Shown: one piece after another, positions 44,705-56,099 of the stretch
Layout: every line of letters starts with the position of its first letter
Numbering within the stretch: position 1 is the first letter of the stretch
From: Cyrtodaria siliqua
Taxonomy: Eukaryota; Mollusca; Bivalvia; Adapedonta; Hiatellidae
Direction: 5' to 3'
Assembly: GCA_037043455.1 (NCBI GenBank)
Contig: JAWPHD010000231.1
Span: forward strand, 310,001-374,000
DNA length: 64,000 nucleotides
Notes under the pieces: model-generated
What the model was told of the DNA's origin: nothing
Seen by the model: only the letters and a program-made list of their open reading frames with translations
Databases searched by the model: none
Program-made: the position numbers and the translations under genes

Positions 44705-45454
44705 ATAAGGCTATGTGGTATGATTGTATGTAGTGTAAACAAGTCATGGTAAGGCTATGTGGTATGACTGTATGTAGTGCAGACAAGTCATGGTAAGGCT
44801 ATGTGGTATGATTGTATGTAGTGTAGACAAGTCATGGTAAGGCTATGTGGTATGATTGTATGTAGTGTAGACAAGTCATGGTAAGGCTATGTGGTATGAT
44901 TGTATGTAGTGTAGACAAGTCATGGTAAGGCTATGTGGTATGATTGTATGTAGTGTAGACAAGTCATGGTAAGGCTATGTGGTATGATTGTATGTAGTGT
45001 AGACAAGTCATGGTAAGGCTATGTGGTATGATTGTATGTAGTGTAGACAAGTCATGGTAAGGCTATGTGGTATGATTGTATGTAGTGTAGACAAGTCATG
45101 GTAAGGCTATGTGGTATGATTGTATGTAGTGTAGACAAGTCATGGTAAGGCTATGTGGTATGATTGTATGTAGTGTAGACAAGTCATGGTAAGGCTATGT
45201 GGTATGATTGTATGTAGTGTAGACAAGTCATGGTAAGGCTATGTGGTATGATTGTATGTAGTGTAGACAAGTAGTCATGGTAAGGATATGTGGTATGATT
45301 GTATGTAGTGTAGACAAGTCATGGTAAGGCTATGTGGTATGATTGTATGTAGTGTAGACAAGTCATGGTAAGGCTATGTGGTATGATTGTATGTAGTGTA
45401 GACAAGTCATGGTAAGGCTATGTGGTTTGATTGTATGTTGTGCAGACAAGTCAT
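44705..45454. repeat. 44-bp minisatellite, 17 copies, highly homogeneous
   Basis: The unit is TAAGGCTATGTGGTATGATT plus GTATGTAGTGTAGACAAGTC plus ATGG. Most internal copies are identical. The outer copies carry changes (AAACAAG, GACTG, TTTGATTGTATGTTG) and one copy has a 3-base insertion near 45271. Such uniformity indicates recent amplification. Confidence 0.96.
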
Positions 45455-45683
45455 ACATACTTACGGTGAAACTCGACTCTTATAGCAAAGTTGATACAAT
45501 TTAGGTGAACGTGTCCAAAAGTTTTAATTAAGCAAACGCTTTAGCAAAATACTGTTTGACGTGAATTTTAACGGCCGTAAGACAAGAACCTTTTGACTAG
45601 ATTTCTATGTTAAGGAGTGACTTCATCAACGTCAAGGTCTCACTGCGCCGCGTGGCTTCTTAAAAACGTAATCTCTCTGCTAC

Positions 45684-46844
45684 GCCAAACCGTTACCTGA
45701 TTAAGACAAGGATAACATCTCCAAAACTTTACCTGAGTAAGTCAAGGGTACCATCCCCAAATCATTATCTGAGTGCTGACAAGGGTACCATCCCCAGACC
45801 GTTACCTGAGTAAGACAAGAGTACCATCCCTAAACCGTTACCTAAGACAAGGGTACAATCCCCAAACCGTTACCTGAGTAAGACAAGGGTACCATCCTCA
45901 AAGCGTTACATTAGTAAGACAGGCGTACCATCCCCAAACCGTCACCTGAGTTAGACAAGGGTACCATCCCCAAACCGTTACCTAAGTAAGACATGCGTAC
46001 CATCCTCAAACCGTTACCTGAGTAATACAAGGTTACCATCCCCAAACCGTTACCTGAGTAAGACAGGCGTACCATCCCCAAACCGTTACCTGAGTTAGAC
46101 AAGGGTACCATCCCCAAACCGTTACCTAAGTAAGACATGCGTACCATCCCCAAACCGTTACCTGAGTAAGACAAGGGTACCATTCCCAAACCGTTATCTG
46201 AGTAAGACAATGGTACCATCCCAAAACCGTTACTTGAGTAAGACAATGGTACCATCCCCAAACCGTTACTTGAGTAAGACAGGCGTACCATCCCCACACC
46301 GTTAACTGAGTTAGACAAGGGTTCCATCCCCAAACCGTTACCTGAGTGAGACAAGGGTACCATCCCCAAACCGTTAACTGAGTAAGACAAGGGTACCATC
46401 CCCATACCGTTACCTGAGTATGACAAGGGTACCATCCCCAACCCGTTATCTGAGTAAGACAAGGGTACCATCCCCAACCGTTACCTGAGTAAGACAAGGG
46501 TACCATACCAAAACCGTTACCTGAGTAAAACAGGCGTACCATCGCCAAACCGTTACCTGAATAAGACAAGGGTACCATCCCCAAACCGTTATCTGAGTAA
46601 GACAACTGTAACATCCCCAAACCGTTACCTGAGTAACACAGGCGTACCATCCCCAAACCGTTACCTGAGTAATACAAGGGTACCATCCCAAAACCTTTAC
46701 TTGAGTAAGACAAGGGTGCCACCCCAAACCGTTACATGAGTAAGACAAGGGTACGCTACCCAAACCGTTACCTAAGTAAGACAATAGTACCATCCCAAAA
46801 CCGTTACTTGAGTAAGACAAGGGTACCACCCCAAACCGTTACTA
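45684..46844. repeat. 36-bp minisatellite, about 32 copies
   Basis: The unit is CCGTTACCTGAGTAAGACAA followed by GGGTACCATCCCCAAA. Copies show point changes (GGCGTACC, ATGCGTACC, TTATCTGAG) and small deletions. The 12-codon period gives minus-strand open frames of up to about 198 residues repeating GNGLGMVPLSYS. These are products of periodicity, not a supported gene. Confidence 0.95.
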
Positions 46845-46997
46845 TTCCGTATACGTCACTATGTGGCGCAAACGTTCAAATAGGGATTTTTGAACATGTG
46901 CATTTCTGATTATTTGGCCAACATTTCTTAAATAAATATTTCCATAAATACTAGACATCATATGTGGGTGTCATGTAACAAGTATTGAACGACTGAG

Positions 46998-47482
46998 CTT
47001 AAGAACGGACGATTAGCAGAAGTATTGTATATTAACTGACCATTAAGTAAGAACGGACGATTAGCAGAAGTGGGGTATATTAACTGACCATTAAGTAAGA
47101 ACGGACGATTAGCAGAAGTGGGGTATATTAACTGACCATTAAGTAAGAACGGACGATTAGCAGAAGTGGGGAATATTAACTGACCATTAAGTAAGAACGG
47201 ACGACTAGCGGAAGTGGGGTATTAACTGGCCATTAAGTAAGAACGGACGATTAGCAGAAGTGGGATATATTAACTGACCATTAAGTAAGAACGGACGATT
47301 AGCAGAAGTGGGGTATATTAACTGACCATTAAGTAAGAACGGACGATTAGCAGAAGTGGGGTATATTAACTGACCATTAAGTAAAAATGGACGATTAGCG
47401 GAAGTGGGGTATATTAACTGACCATTAAGTAAGAACGGACGATTATCGGAAGTGGGGTATATTAACTGAACATTAAGTAACC
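46998..47482. repeat. 48-bp minisatellite, 10 copies
   Basis: The unit is AAGTAAGAACGGACGATTAG, CAGAAGTGGGGTATATTAAC, TGACCATT. Copies are nearly identical, with a 2-base deletion in one (near 47220) and single changes in others. Confidence 0.95.
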
Positions 47483-49015
47483 TTTACTCCTTATAATGAC
47501 TTAATTGTTTATCGGTGACTGTGTATGTTAGTCAAACATTTACTGATATCTCTATTGTAATAAATAATTCTGTAAATTATAACAAATGATAACTGTTCAT
47601 TTACAACATGTAAAATGTTGTTTCCCCTTACTAACAATATGAGTGTTTTGGTATTATTCATATCAATACATTATGTTTATCTTTAAAAGAAGGACAACTA
47701 TTATCACCTTAATACGATAACGAAGATTGAAATACACGAATATATTGAAAGGTATGTGTTTGTTCGACATCCTGTAACATTCTGCTTATTGATAGAAACA
47801 TGAATAATGGTCCTATAGAAACCACAGCCCCCAATCGCAGTGGCATCGTAGGCCCGCACTGTACCGCCGTACAACTAAGCAGTATAAAGAACAATATTTT
47901 CTACTACAAAACACTCGTCCAAAGTGCCCCGACACATGCCCACCCCCTCAACCCCATACACACTTCCCCCACTCCACCCCAGGCAATTCCATCAACAGAT
48001 AACACGCATGTGAACTAATAGTTATATTCTAAATTATGAGTTCGTGCAATTCATAAATGTCGACCCGTGGTATGTTCTACAAGCACAATTTAATTACCAT
48101 AACACTGAAAGTTGAATATCCCATTATCAGGTAGTATTACTTACAATACGGCAGCAGAGATCCACTTTCTTACGATACCCTTCTAACTTAAGAACAGCAT
48201 GACAATGATACAAATATTTCCTTCTCGAGTACCTCTTTGAATTAAACTGAAAATCCGCCAAAATGGCTTGAAATGATATGTAAAATAGGATAGAAAAATC
48301 GATATCCTGAGATATGCACTAAAAAGAAACATGTCGATCCAACCATGTTTCGCGGCTCTACCCCCGTCAGAATTCACACGGTGTATCCACTTCTTTTTTT
48401 AAACCTATGAGTTCCCATCTAATCATAAAATCAACTTTCAACTACAAGGTAATAATACTTATTTTTCGTACGCCCCATAACATCTTAAAACTTTAACTAT
48501 AAATACATTGAATTTCTTTACCAGACCAGATTTAATAAAAAAAAAGACCCCTCCAATCACCCCTCCCCCACCCCATCCCCACCCCATCCCCACCCCCACA
48601 CAAACAATCCCCACAAAATATGTAGTATTGTTGTGTGTGTTTTCGTGTGCGCGCATGAGCATGCATGTTTTTATGTATTTAAACCTTTTAAAGCATTATT
48701 GTTCGAAGGCCACATTGAAAACAAGTACATGTATTTTATATGCATAACTTCATGTGTTTTAACCTTCGTTAAATAAAGAAATTATTACTATTATCATGTA
48801 TGACCTAGCTCGATTTGTTTGCTCGTCAATAATTTATTGAAAATCATACGCTACCTAATCTCAAACATTGAATCCGCTTCTGACTAAACAAATACATTAC
48901 AATTTCCACAGACCTGACAAAAAAAGATAGGATCTCTGAAATTTCATTCCAAAACATACCACAATTATGTTATTTTCAATACTAAACAATTTGAGCAAGA
49001 AATGACTTTGAACAA
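47483..49015. other. Non-coding spacer with C-rich tracts
   Basis: C-rich low-complexity sequence lies at 47938-47990 and 48550-48610. Short open frames here come from these tracts. No gene is recognised. Confidence 0.45.
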
Positions 49016-49195
49016 TAATAATAATAATAATAATAATAAAAAGAGCATGAAAGCAGAAATTTGTAAATAATCACACAATGTTATGACAAAATCTAAAAAG
49101 TATCATATTGTTTTGTTATTGTTGTTGCTGCTGATGTGTTTGTTGTTGTTGTTTTTGTTGTTGTTTGTGTGTATGTGTTTGTGTTTTTGATAAAT
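49016..49195. repeat. Microsatellites (AAT)n and imperfect (TTG)n
   Basis: About nine AAT units lie at 49014-49039, and a TTG-rich run follows at 49110-49190. Confidence 0.85.
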
Positions 49196-49384
49196 TAAAG
49201 TTCTTATTTTGAAAATAAAGAACCATTTATTATTCATTATAAATCTTTTGAAAATATTATCTTCAGAAAATATCAATATTTGCGAGAGGATTTAGACGGA
49301 ACAGTTCAGATGCCACGCAACGTTTTTGTCACAGCTGCACTGATTCAGATCCTATCATTTGGTACTTGCTATCGTCCCATCTCT

Positions 49385-49625
49385 GGGGTGACTGTAAGCG
49401 TCGAACGAGTTAAGACATCTGCGTTTGAAACCTTCTGGCCGTTTACCGTTTTCGGTTCGAGTCCCTCTGGGAGCTGAACTTGTAGGTCCGAAAGATTCCA
49501 TTATTACAGATGGCGGGAGTTATACAGTACTGCGCTTTGAATGTTCTCGTCTCTTACCGCTCCGCGTTCGAATTCCACTGGGCCCTCAAATTGTAAGTCA
49601 GAAAGCGTCGATTCTAACGAAAGTT
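49385..49625 (+). mobile_element. tRNA-derived SINE with two tRNA-like heads in tandem
   Basis: The first head contains the B box GGTTCGAGTCC (49454-49464), then CTCTGGGAGCTGAACTTGTA, GATTCCATTATTACAGATGG and CGGGAGTTATACAGTACTG, the junction seen in the 39.7-kb SINE. Instead of the normal body, a second partial head follows with GCGTTCGAATTCC (49563-49575), then ACTGGGCCCTCAAATTGTAA and GCGTCGATTCTAACGA. The A box of the first head (GGGTGACTGTAAGCGTCGAA region) is poor. Confidence 0.7.
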
Positions 49626-49639
49626 TTTTGTTAATTAAA

Positions 49640-51220
49640 AAAGGGGCATTACTGTGCCAAAATAAGTATGAGTTATGAATTGCGCACGGAATGTTATTTA
49701 TTGATATTGAATACTCGTGTTAACGAAGTTGTATTATTTATTTTATTTTTTTTGCTTTTTTTACCTGGAAAGAAATATACTGCGCAGAATAAGTTTTAAT
49801 ACCACAATCGACTTAATATATGTCAACACGGCTTCCTCAAAGTGAAACTGTTTGTATTTGTATAATGATAACGAATATTAACAATCTTTATGGATTAATG
49901 TATCACGTTACGACGTTCTGAAAGAAATGACATTCTGAGGAAAAGTTGAATAGCAGGTGTCATTACGTCTTTTCATTTGATTTTATTGTTATTTCTATAA
50001 AGCAAAACGTGTGTTACCCTAGGTTGTGTGTGTAATGTTTCTATATTTCTTTAAGATTTTTCGTTTTAACCAGTATTTTCTTGTATTCCTACACAATAAA
50101 AGAAAAATATAAATCTCTTACGGAAGGGCCGACAGTCTTCCTGAAAGGTTTCGTGCATGTGGTTCCAAATCTGGAAGAGTTAAAGAGCGGACGATGATTT
50201 TCAATATCAGGTCATGGTGACCATCAACTTATCCTATTACCCCCGAATTGTATATAGATCATCATCTCACAATGGACAGTTTACCTGTAAAATATTTTGC
50301 GTGTGGCTATGCATGTTGGAGAGTTATAGAGATTTACCTATTTTCCGATCATATTGACCTTGACCTTCAACCTAGGAACCACACTAAAGGCAGAGTCATT
50401 ATCTTACATGGGAAGTTTCATACCAATGGCTACACTCTTTCAGAGTTTGAGAGGGGACACGGTTACATTTTAAGTGACACTCCGAAGCACAATTTTGGCA
50501 TTTAACATATTGTTATTATAAACGTTTTGTACTATTGGCCGATTAACCTAACCATTTCTTTTCTGCCATAGTGTGGGCAAGTATGTTGTTCGCATAAGCT
50601 TTTATTTGACTGCAACGGCCTTTATCGGTATCTGTCGCAAGATGACCCTAGTGGTTGGGACTAACTCAATATCAGCATCAAATCAGGAAACGCTGATGTG
50701 GGACAAGTCCAGGGTAGAATCAATATCGGTGACTGCATTTACATAAGTTTAATGCAAATTTAAAATAGGTTAAATATATACAATTATCAAGAAAGACACG
50801 CGAATACACAGATAAAATATGAAAATACTGTGTTCATGAACGTTTAAGATGTTCTTAGTATTATCACAAATACTGAATGTGTCGACTGACTATATATGAC
50901 ACTAAAGTGTTGTTGCAGTTACAACAATATTGATGATCACAAACGTTACAAAGAATGATTCGCGAGAGCTCATGAATATGATGCGCGACTCCAATGATCG
51001 GTGATGGTCATCAAAGGCCTTCTATAAGGGTTGATGACTCAATGAATATGATGACCCGATGATTGACTTCCACCTAGGTTGTGGGGTAACATTCCTCCAG
51101 TGAGGCCTGATGACGGGCCCACCACGTGTCCCGGCGGTTGTTGCTCCTAAGAAAACGTGACCATTGTCCAGGTACGGGGACCGTCTCCACCGCTCGTTAC
51201 GTTATGCGTTGATTCCCGTT
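49640..51220. other. Non-coding spacer
   Basis: A single stray copy of the 42-bp repeat unit found at 52.7 kb lies at 50672-50722 (AGCATCAAATCAGGAAACGC, TGATGTGGGACAAGTCCAGG). The rest is unassigned. Confidence 0.5.
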
Positions 51221-51223
51221 GAA

Positions 51224-51634
51224 TCACCTAAAGGACTTATACACCCTAAAGGCTAGCACCAACAAATTACACAGAGCCTTAATATGGTCTTCAAATGCTG
51301 TTGTAAACACCAGGATGTCATCTACAAAACTATCTGTGTTGGACAAATCCTTCACCAACTTACAGAAGGTTGCAGAAGCGTTTACGAGTCCGAAGGGCGT
51401 GACCTTGAACTGAAAAAGTCCCTGTGAAGTTTCAAAAGAGGTCATCTCTTTAGCTTGGTCTAAAAGTGGGACTAGCCCATACCCTTTACTGAGGTCTAAC
51501 TTCGAGAAATACGAATATCCCGCAAGTTTAGAGAAAACCTCCTCAATATTAGGCATTGACTCTGCATCAAAGATGGTACGTTTATTGAGCTGTCTAAACT
51601 CAATCCAGACGGAAGGCAACCAATCTAAAAACAA
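51224..51634 (-). pseudogene. Ty3/gypsy-type LTR retrotransposon reverse transcriptase fragment
   Basis: The 136-residue minus-strand frame matches the middle of a Ty3/gypsy reverse transcriptase. Landmarks are EFRQLN (12-17), FSKLDLSKGY (43-52), the TSFETSQGLFQFKVTPFGLVNA block (65-86) and the catalytic box FVDDILV (103-109, FVDD in place of the common YVDD). The remainder of pol (protease, RNase H, integrase), gag and LTRs are not visible in the flanks, so it is a short fragment. The frame is intact over this length. Confidence 0.92.
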
Positions 51635-51734
51635 AATAAACTATCATTATGTGCTTCAATGCCATGTAAACTATACACATACATTTACTAAGCCGCATGT
51701 TACGTTTGGTATAATTGTTACGTCCGTGACCTTA

Positions 51735-51856
51735 GTTTGTAGTTCCTAAGTGGTTCCTAGTTCCTAAGCAATTTTTAGTTTCTACTTTCTAGTTCCTAAT
51801 TTCAATCTAGTCCCTATTTCCTACCTCCTATTTCCTACTTCCTAACTCCTAAATAA
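51735..51856. repeat. Degenerate TTCCTA-type simple repeat
   Basis: AGTTCCTAAGTGGTTCCTAG, CTACTTTCTAGTTCCTAATT and TTTCCTACTTCCTAACTCCT show recurring TTCCTA words. Confidence 0.75.
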
Positions 51857-51960
51857 GAGGCAATTCATGTGACATCTCAAACATAAAATGGTTGGCAATG
51901 GGGCTACCACACTGGAACCTCCAATGACAAAAATGCCACTGGGAGTTAAAATCTATATAT
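51857..51960 (-). mobile_element. Dispersed repeat family A, degenerate minus-strand fragment
   Basis: GTTGGCAATGGGGCTACCAC, TGGAACCTCCAATGAC and GCCACTGGGAGTTAAA correspond to the reverse complement of the core boxes. Confidence 0.55.
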
Positions 51961-52059
51961 ATGTATAATGGTTTAGATTTAGGAGTGTCCACACACTAAG
52001 CACATACTACCTCTCCGAGACTAAGATTTAAATTTAGTTTTAGAAAAATGAATAAATCT

Positions 52060-52650
52060 ATTTTATTTCCAAGGTCATGTGCTGATGTAGATTTCATTCT
52101 TTTGATAGCAAAATCAATCACAAAAAGTTCAGACATCCAAGAGGTCAAGACTGTCCGTGAGAAGGCCAAGAAGGAAAAATGGACAAAAGTGTGGTCATCC
52201 CGCCAGAAAGATCAATAAATGATCATCAGGGACAAAAATGAAGCACTGACCGGTATCAAAGAATTTCGGATTGAAATGAACAATATCCTCGACAAACTGG
52301 ATAATTCTGCAACCGATGATGCAGAGAAACGATACAAAAATCTCAACACTATAATGCAGGAGGATATTGATGTGTGTCATGGCATCATTGATGCAATGGA
52401 CTCACTGATTAAGAATTTAAAGCCAGACACAGGTAATGAACCACACGTATTTGTCAGTGTTAAGAAAGCTAAAAAGAAAGCACGACCAATGCAAAGAAAG
52501 TTAGGGCTGAAATGTCACTGTTAGAAGAGAGAGGAAAATAGACAATCCTGTTCAACATTGATAAAAGCGTCCATGTATATCTCAGTAACCTGAAATATCT
52601 TGGCAAATTCCCTGATGAGTTTGATCAGCATTGCAAAAACTGACTACAGT
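52060..52650 (+). pseudogene. TRIM-like coiled-coil relic
   Basis: A plus-strand frame with stops reads DIQEVKTVREKAKKEKWTKV, then (after a TAA near 52216) IIRDKNEALTGIKEFRIEMN, NILDKLDNSATDDAEKRYKN and DIDVCHGIIDAMDSLIKNL. The alternation of charged and hydrophobic residues and the pattern of a short loop after the second helix resemble the B-box C-terminal coiled coil of molluscan TRIM-type proteins. A further piece, FNIDKSVHVYLSNLKYLG (52552-52604), resembles the segment that follows in such proteins. RING, B-box and NHL parts are not visible, and there are stops and frame changes, so it is a broken fragment. The family assignment is moderate; any coiled-coil protein could be the source. 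Confidence 0.45.
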
Positions 52651-52720
52651 AATGTCAAGGTCAGAATCAATTTAAACAATCAACCAAACCCAGTGACATT
52701 TCAAGACCAGGTCAAATTAG

Positions 52721-53360
52721 GATGTGAGGCAAGACCAGGGCAGCATCAACTCAGGAAGTTCGTATGTGAGGCAAGTACCTAGCAGCATCAAATCAGGAAA
52801 CGCTGATGTGGGACAAGTCCAGGGAAGCATCAACTAAGGCAGATTTGATAAGGGACAAGTCCAGGGTAGCATAATCTTAGGCAGTTCTGATCTTGGGCAA
52901 ATGCAGAAAAACATCAACTCATGCAGTTCTGATGTCGGGCAAGTCCAGGAAAGCATCAACTCGGATAATCCTGATGTCGGACAAATCCAGGAAATCATCG
53001 ACTCGGATAATCCTGATGTGGGGACAAGTCCAGGGAAGCATCAAGGCAAACCAACTGGATGAGGCACAAGCCCAGGGCAGCATCAACTCAAGAAGTTCGG
53101 ATGTAAGGCTAGTCCAGGGCAGTATCAACTCAGACAATCCTGATGTGAGGCAGGTCCAGGGCAGCATCATCTCAGGCAACCCTGATGATGAGGTAAGTCC
53201 AGGGAAGCATCAACTCAGACAATTCTGATGTGTAGCAAGTACAGGGCAGTATTAACTCAGGCAATCCTGATGTGGGGCAAGTCCAGGGCAGCATCAACTC
53301 AGGCAATCCTGATGCGGTCCAAGTCCAGGGAAAAATCCACTCAGTCATGTGGGGCAAGCA
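52721..53360. repeat. 42-bp minisatellite, about 15 copies
   Basis: The unit is GGGCAAGTCCAGGGCAGCAT, CAACTCAGGCAATCCTGATG, TG. Copies vary at many positions. The period is 14 codons (one frame reads QVQGSINSGNPDV), so long open frames occur on both strands. It begins about 70 bases after the TRIM-like relic. Confidence 0.92.
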
Positions 53361-53935
53361 CTGAGAAGAAACACAGGTCGTCTGTAAAATGCATCTGGTG
53401 GAAGAAATATAAACATCAAAGTAATAAAAGACAAACAACAATGTAGCATATCTGGGTCATGTCACATTCCTAATAGGGAACACTAATCACTGATTAGAAT
53501 CGATATTGAACGTTGATAAGAATATACTTATAACTGTAATCCAAACAGTAACGTGCCCTGTATTAACACGAAAATGACAAAGTTGTATAAGATTTTTTGA
53601 AAGAAAATGGCGTAATAATTAAATTGTTCACTTAACTACTGAATGTATTGCAAACAAATGGCAAAGAATCTCCAGAAAGTCACTGGCCTTTTGTAATGGC
53701 GTCAATTGACGTCAACGTCATACGTTGATCATTTTGCGATATTCATTGCTATGGAAATAATACAATTACAGGGATGATACACCCAATTAATTCCCATAGG
53801 CTCCTAGTATATAATTGTCACAAATAAAGACACTTTATGCAATGATTTCACATAAACCGCATACGCTGCCAGTGAGATTGAACCTAGGACTTTTTAATTC
53901 CTCACAAAAAACCTACTACTCCAATGCATTTTCCA
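53361..53935. other. Non-coding spacer
   Basis: TACAGGGATGATACACCCAA at 53767-53786 recurs inverted at 54664-54683. No gene is seen. Confidence 0.45.
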
Positions 53936-53939
53936 GAGC

Positions 53940-54415
53940 TGTTGTCAACCAAAGACGTGCACTTAATGGTTTATTCTCTTACTGCTCTGGCTTCTGCCAA
54001 GTCATTGAGTACCTTCATTGTTGCTTTCTAGGCTATTGTTTTTTTGTAATATTTACACGAACATATTTGTGATTTACTTATATTGCCTATTGAAGCTGCC
54101 TTGTTGGTTAAAGATTAGATCATGGCGGGGATTTCTTTATTTACACTGTCCTGTTTTAATGGGATGACAGTAGGGTAAGTGTGAGGTATGGTGCAACCTA
54201 GAACCGGTTTAAACCCCCAGTGGCATACTTTGCCACTGACCGTTCCAAGGCGGTAGCCCTATTGTCAACCCTTTTGTGTTTGTGATGTCGTTTGCATTTA
54301 TTATTGCGTTTGCCTTCTTGTTTGTCTGTTTGCGTGTTTGTTTCTGTGTTTTGAGGTTGACTGTCCTCCTTGAATGATACTTTCCCTGTCCGATCTTTTT
54401 ATATTTCTTTTTACA
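53940..54415 (+). mobile_element. Dispersed repeat family A, plus-strand copy
   Basis: TTAATGGTTTATTCTCTTAC, GCTCTGGCTTCTGCCAAGTC, ATTGAGTACC, GGGATGACAGTAGGGTAAGT, GACCGTTCCAAGGCGGTAGC and TTGACTGTCCTCCTTGAATG follow in order. It is one of the best-preserved copies downstream of the relic and serves as a reference for the family. The coding relic itself is missing. Confidence 0.85.
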
Positions 54416-54744
54416 TCAAAAACTTTAAAAATTGAGAACGGGCATACTGAGTATTAAATTATTTTTCTTCAAATGCAGTTAAATAAATGAAATAAATGAT
54501 AAAGACATATTTTAGCCCTATAAATTATTTATTTAACAGTACTTCTGATTTTTCCTTTCTTCGTGACAAACATGAGAATGGACGCCATTTCCATAGTGAT
54601 TCAGTGCAGAAAAAATATTATGTCCCATTTTATTCCCCGCTTCCGGTTAGGTATAATTTATAATTGGGTGTATCATCCCTACAATTTATGTTTTGTTTTA
54701 TTATTGTAAATAGATCTAAAGCAATAAAGTAATATACAACAAAA

Positions 54745-54886
54745 AGGTTAATGAATTTGTTTGGCAAGTTATTGTTTGAAACTTGTTGATTTGGTGTAGG
54801 ACGACTTATTAACTCGTCTTACTTTGCCATAAGTCATTCCATGTAATGTTTAGAAATAAAAATAGCCATAGAAATTCAATAATATA
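54745..54886. repeat. Foldback repeat, copy 2
   Basis: AAAGGTTAATGAATTTGTTT, GGACGACTTATTAACTCGTC and GCCATAGAAATTCAATAATA parallel the copy at 40852-40982 with substitutions and a short insertion. The arms are less perfect than in copy 1. Confidence 0.8.
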
Positions 54887-54895
54887 TCATATTGG

Positions 54896-56095
54896 CTATA
54901 CCACATCACTATTTGAGCGAGTACACAGCTAAATAGCTAAACACAAAGAGTAATCAAAAGCCTCTTTTATATCATATCTTTGTGAATTCTGAAGGAATTC
55001 GATCAAACAAAACGAACACACCTTTACTATTTCTGAACTTTCTTGTCTGTTTGCGTGTTTGTTTCTGTGTTTTGTGGTTGACTGTCCTCCTTGAATGCTA
55101 CTTTCCCTGTTCGATATTTTTATATTTCTTTCTTATATTAGCCTAATCAAACTTTCCAAACGGACTCGAGCTGTCTTTTAAATATTTTAATATCGGATTT
55201 GTTTAATATTGGATTTGTTTTAATATTTAATTAATGTATAGATTAAAGTTTCATCCCTATATAATACATTTCATAATGATACAATTTGAAACATTTCAAA
55301 TTTATCAAGCCGTAGCCACATACTCATAATATTGAATGTAACCAATCCAAATGTTTATAAATGTCTGCCGTCAGCATGTTTACCGACTGTGGCAGTCCGG
55401 ATAAAACATGGTTCTGATCTGTCAATCAAGCTTATATCCACCAGAGATTGAGCTAATTAAAAGAACAATACTAGGTATTTACGCTATTGAAAACATTTTT
55501 ACACATGTAGAATCCTATTAAGGATGTTGGATGGGCAGGTTTCGACATTTTCAAGTCTAAAAATATTATGTTTCAAATCAGAGTGTTATTTGACAACATA
55601 ATTGTTTCATTTTTTTTGCATTTTAGTAGATATGGATATAATGTAGGATTTAAGATGGTAACATAACAGCAAATTGTTTTCATATGTTTCCGCCATTTGT
55701 GACCATGTTTTGTTGTTGTCAAGACAATAGGGTGTATGGATAGCTCTGAGTAGAATTTATCCTGTTGCTATAGAAAAAAATAGATACTGAGCTAATTTCA
55801 TATTTGATCTCTATGTCAAAATTGTGTGTACAGTATTTTACAGTAAAAATGTCAAAATTGACTCAAAAATGTGTGTAATTTAAAATAATAATAATATTAT
55901 TTCATTAGAAGCCCAATGATCTATTTATTTTTTTACGAGTTTCGAAAGCAATGTCATAGGACTTTGACATGTGCAAGTTTTAAAAAAAAAAAGAGTTCAG
56001 CAGTCGAACATATCTTTTTATCTTGAATTATCATTTTAGTTAAAAAAAAAATCTTTAAACAAGTAGTGGGGTACGATCCATATATTTTAGTTTTT
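54896..56095. other. Non-coding spacer with a family A tail fragment
   Basis: CTTGTCTGTTTGCGTGTTTG and GTGGTTGACTGTCCTCCTTG at 55043-55095 are the 3' tail of family A (plus strand). The rest is AT-rich and unassigned. Confidence 0.55.
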
Positions 56096-56099
56096 TGAA

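Noticed and set aside
45911..46829. Minus-strand open frames of 127-198 residues repeating GNGLGMVPLSYS
   Set aside because: They are produced by the 36-bp repeat (12 codons). Three overlapping frames are open at once, which is typical of a repeat and not of a gene.
44705..47482. CRISPR-like repeat arrays
   Set aside because: The units are directly adjacent, with no unique spacers, in a eukaryotic context with no cas-type genes.
48508..48747. Proline-rich open frame (PPITPPPPHPHPIPTPTQ)
   Set aside because: It is created by a C-rich low-complexity tract; no other coding evidence.
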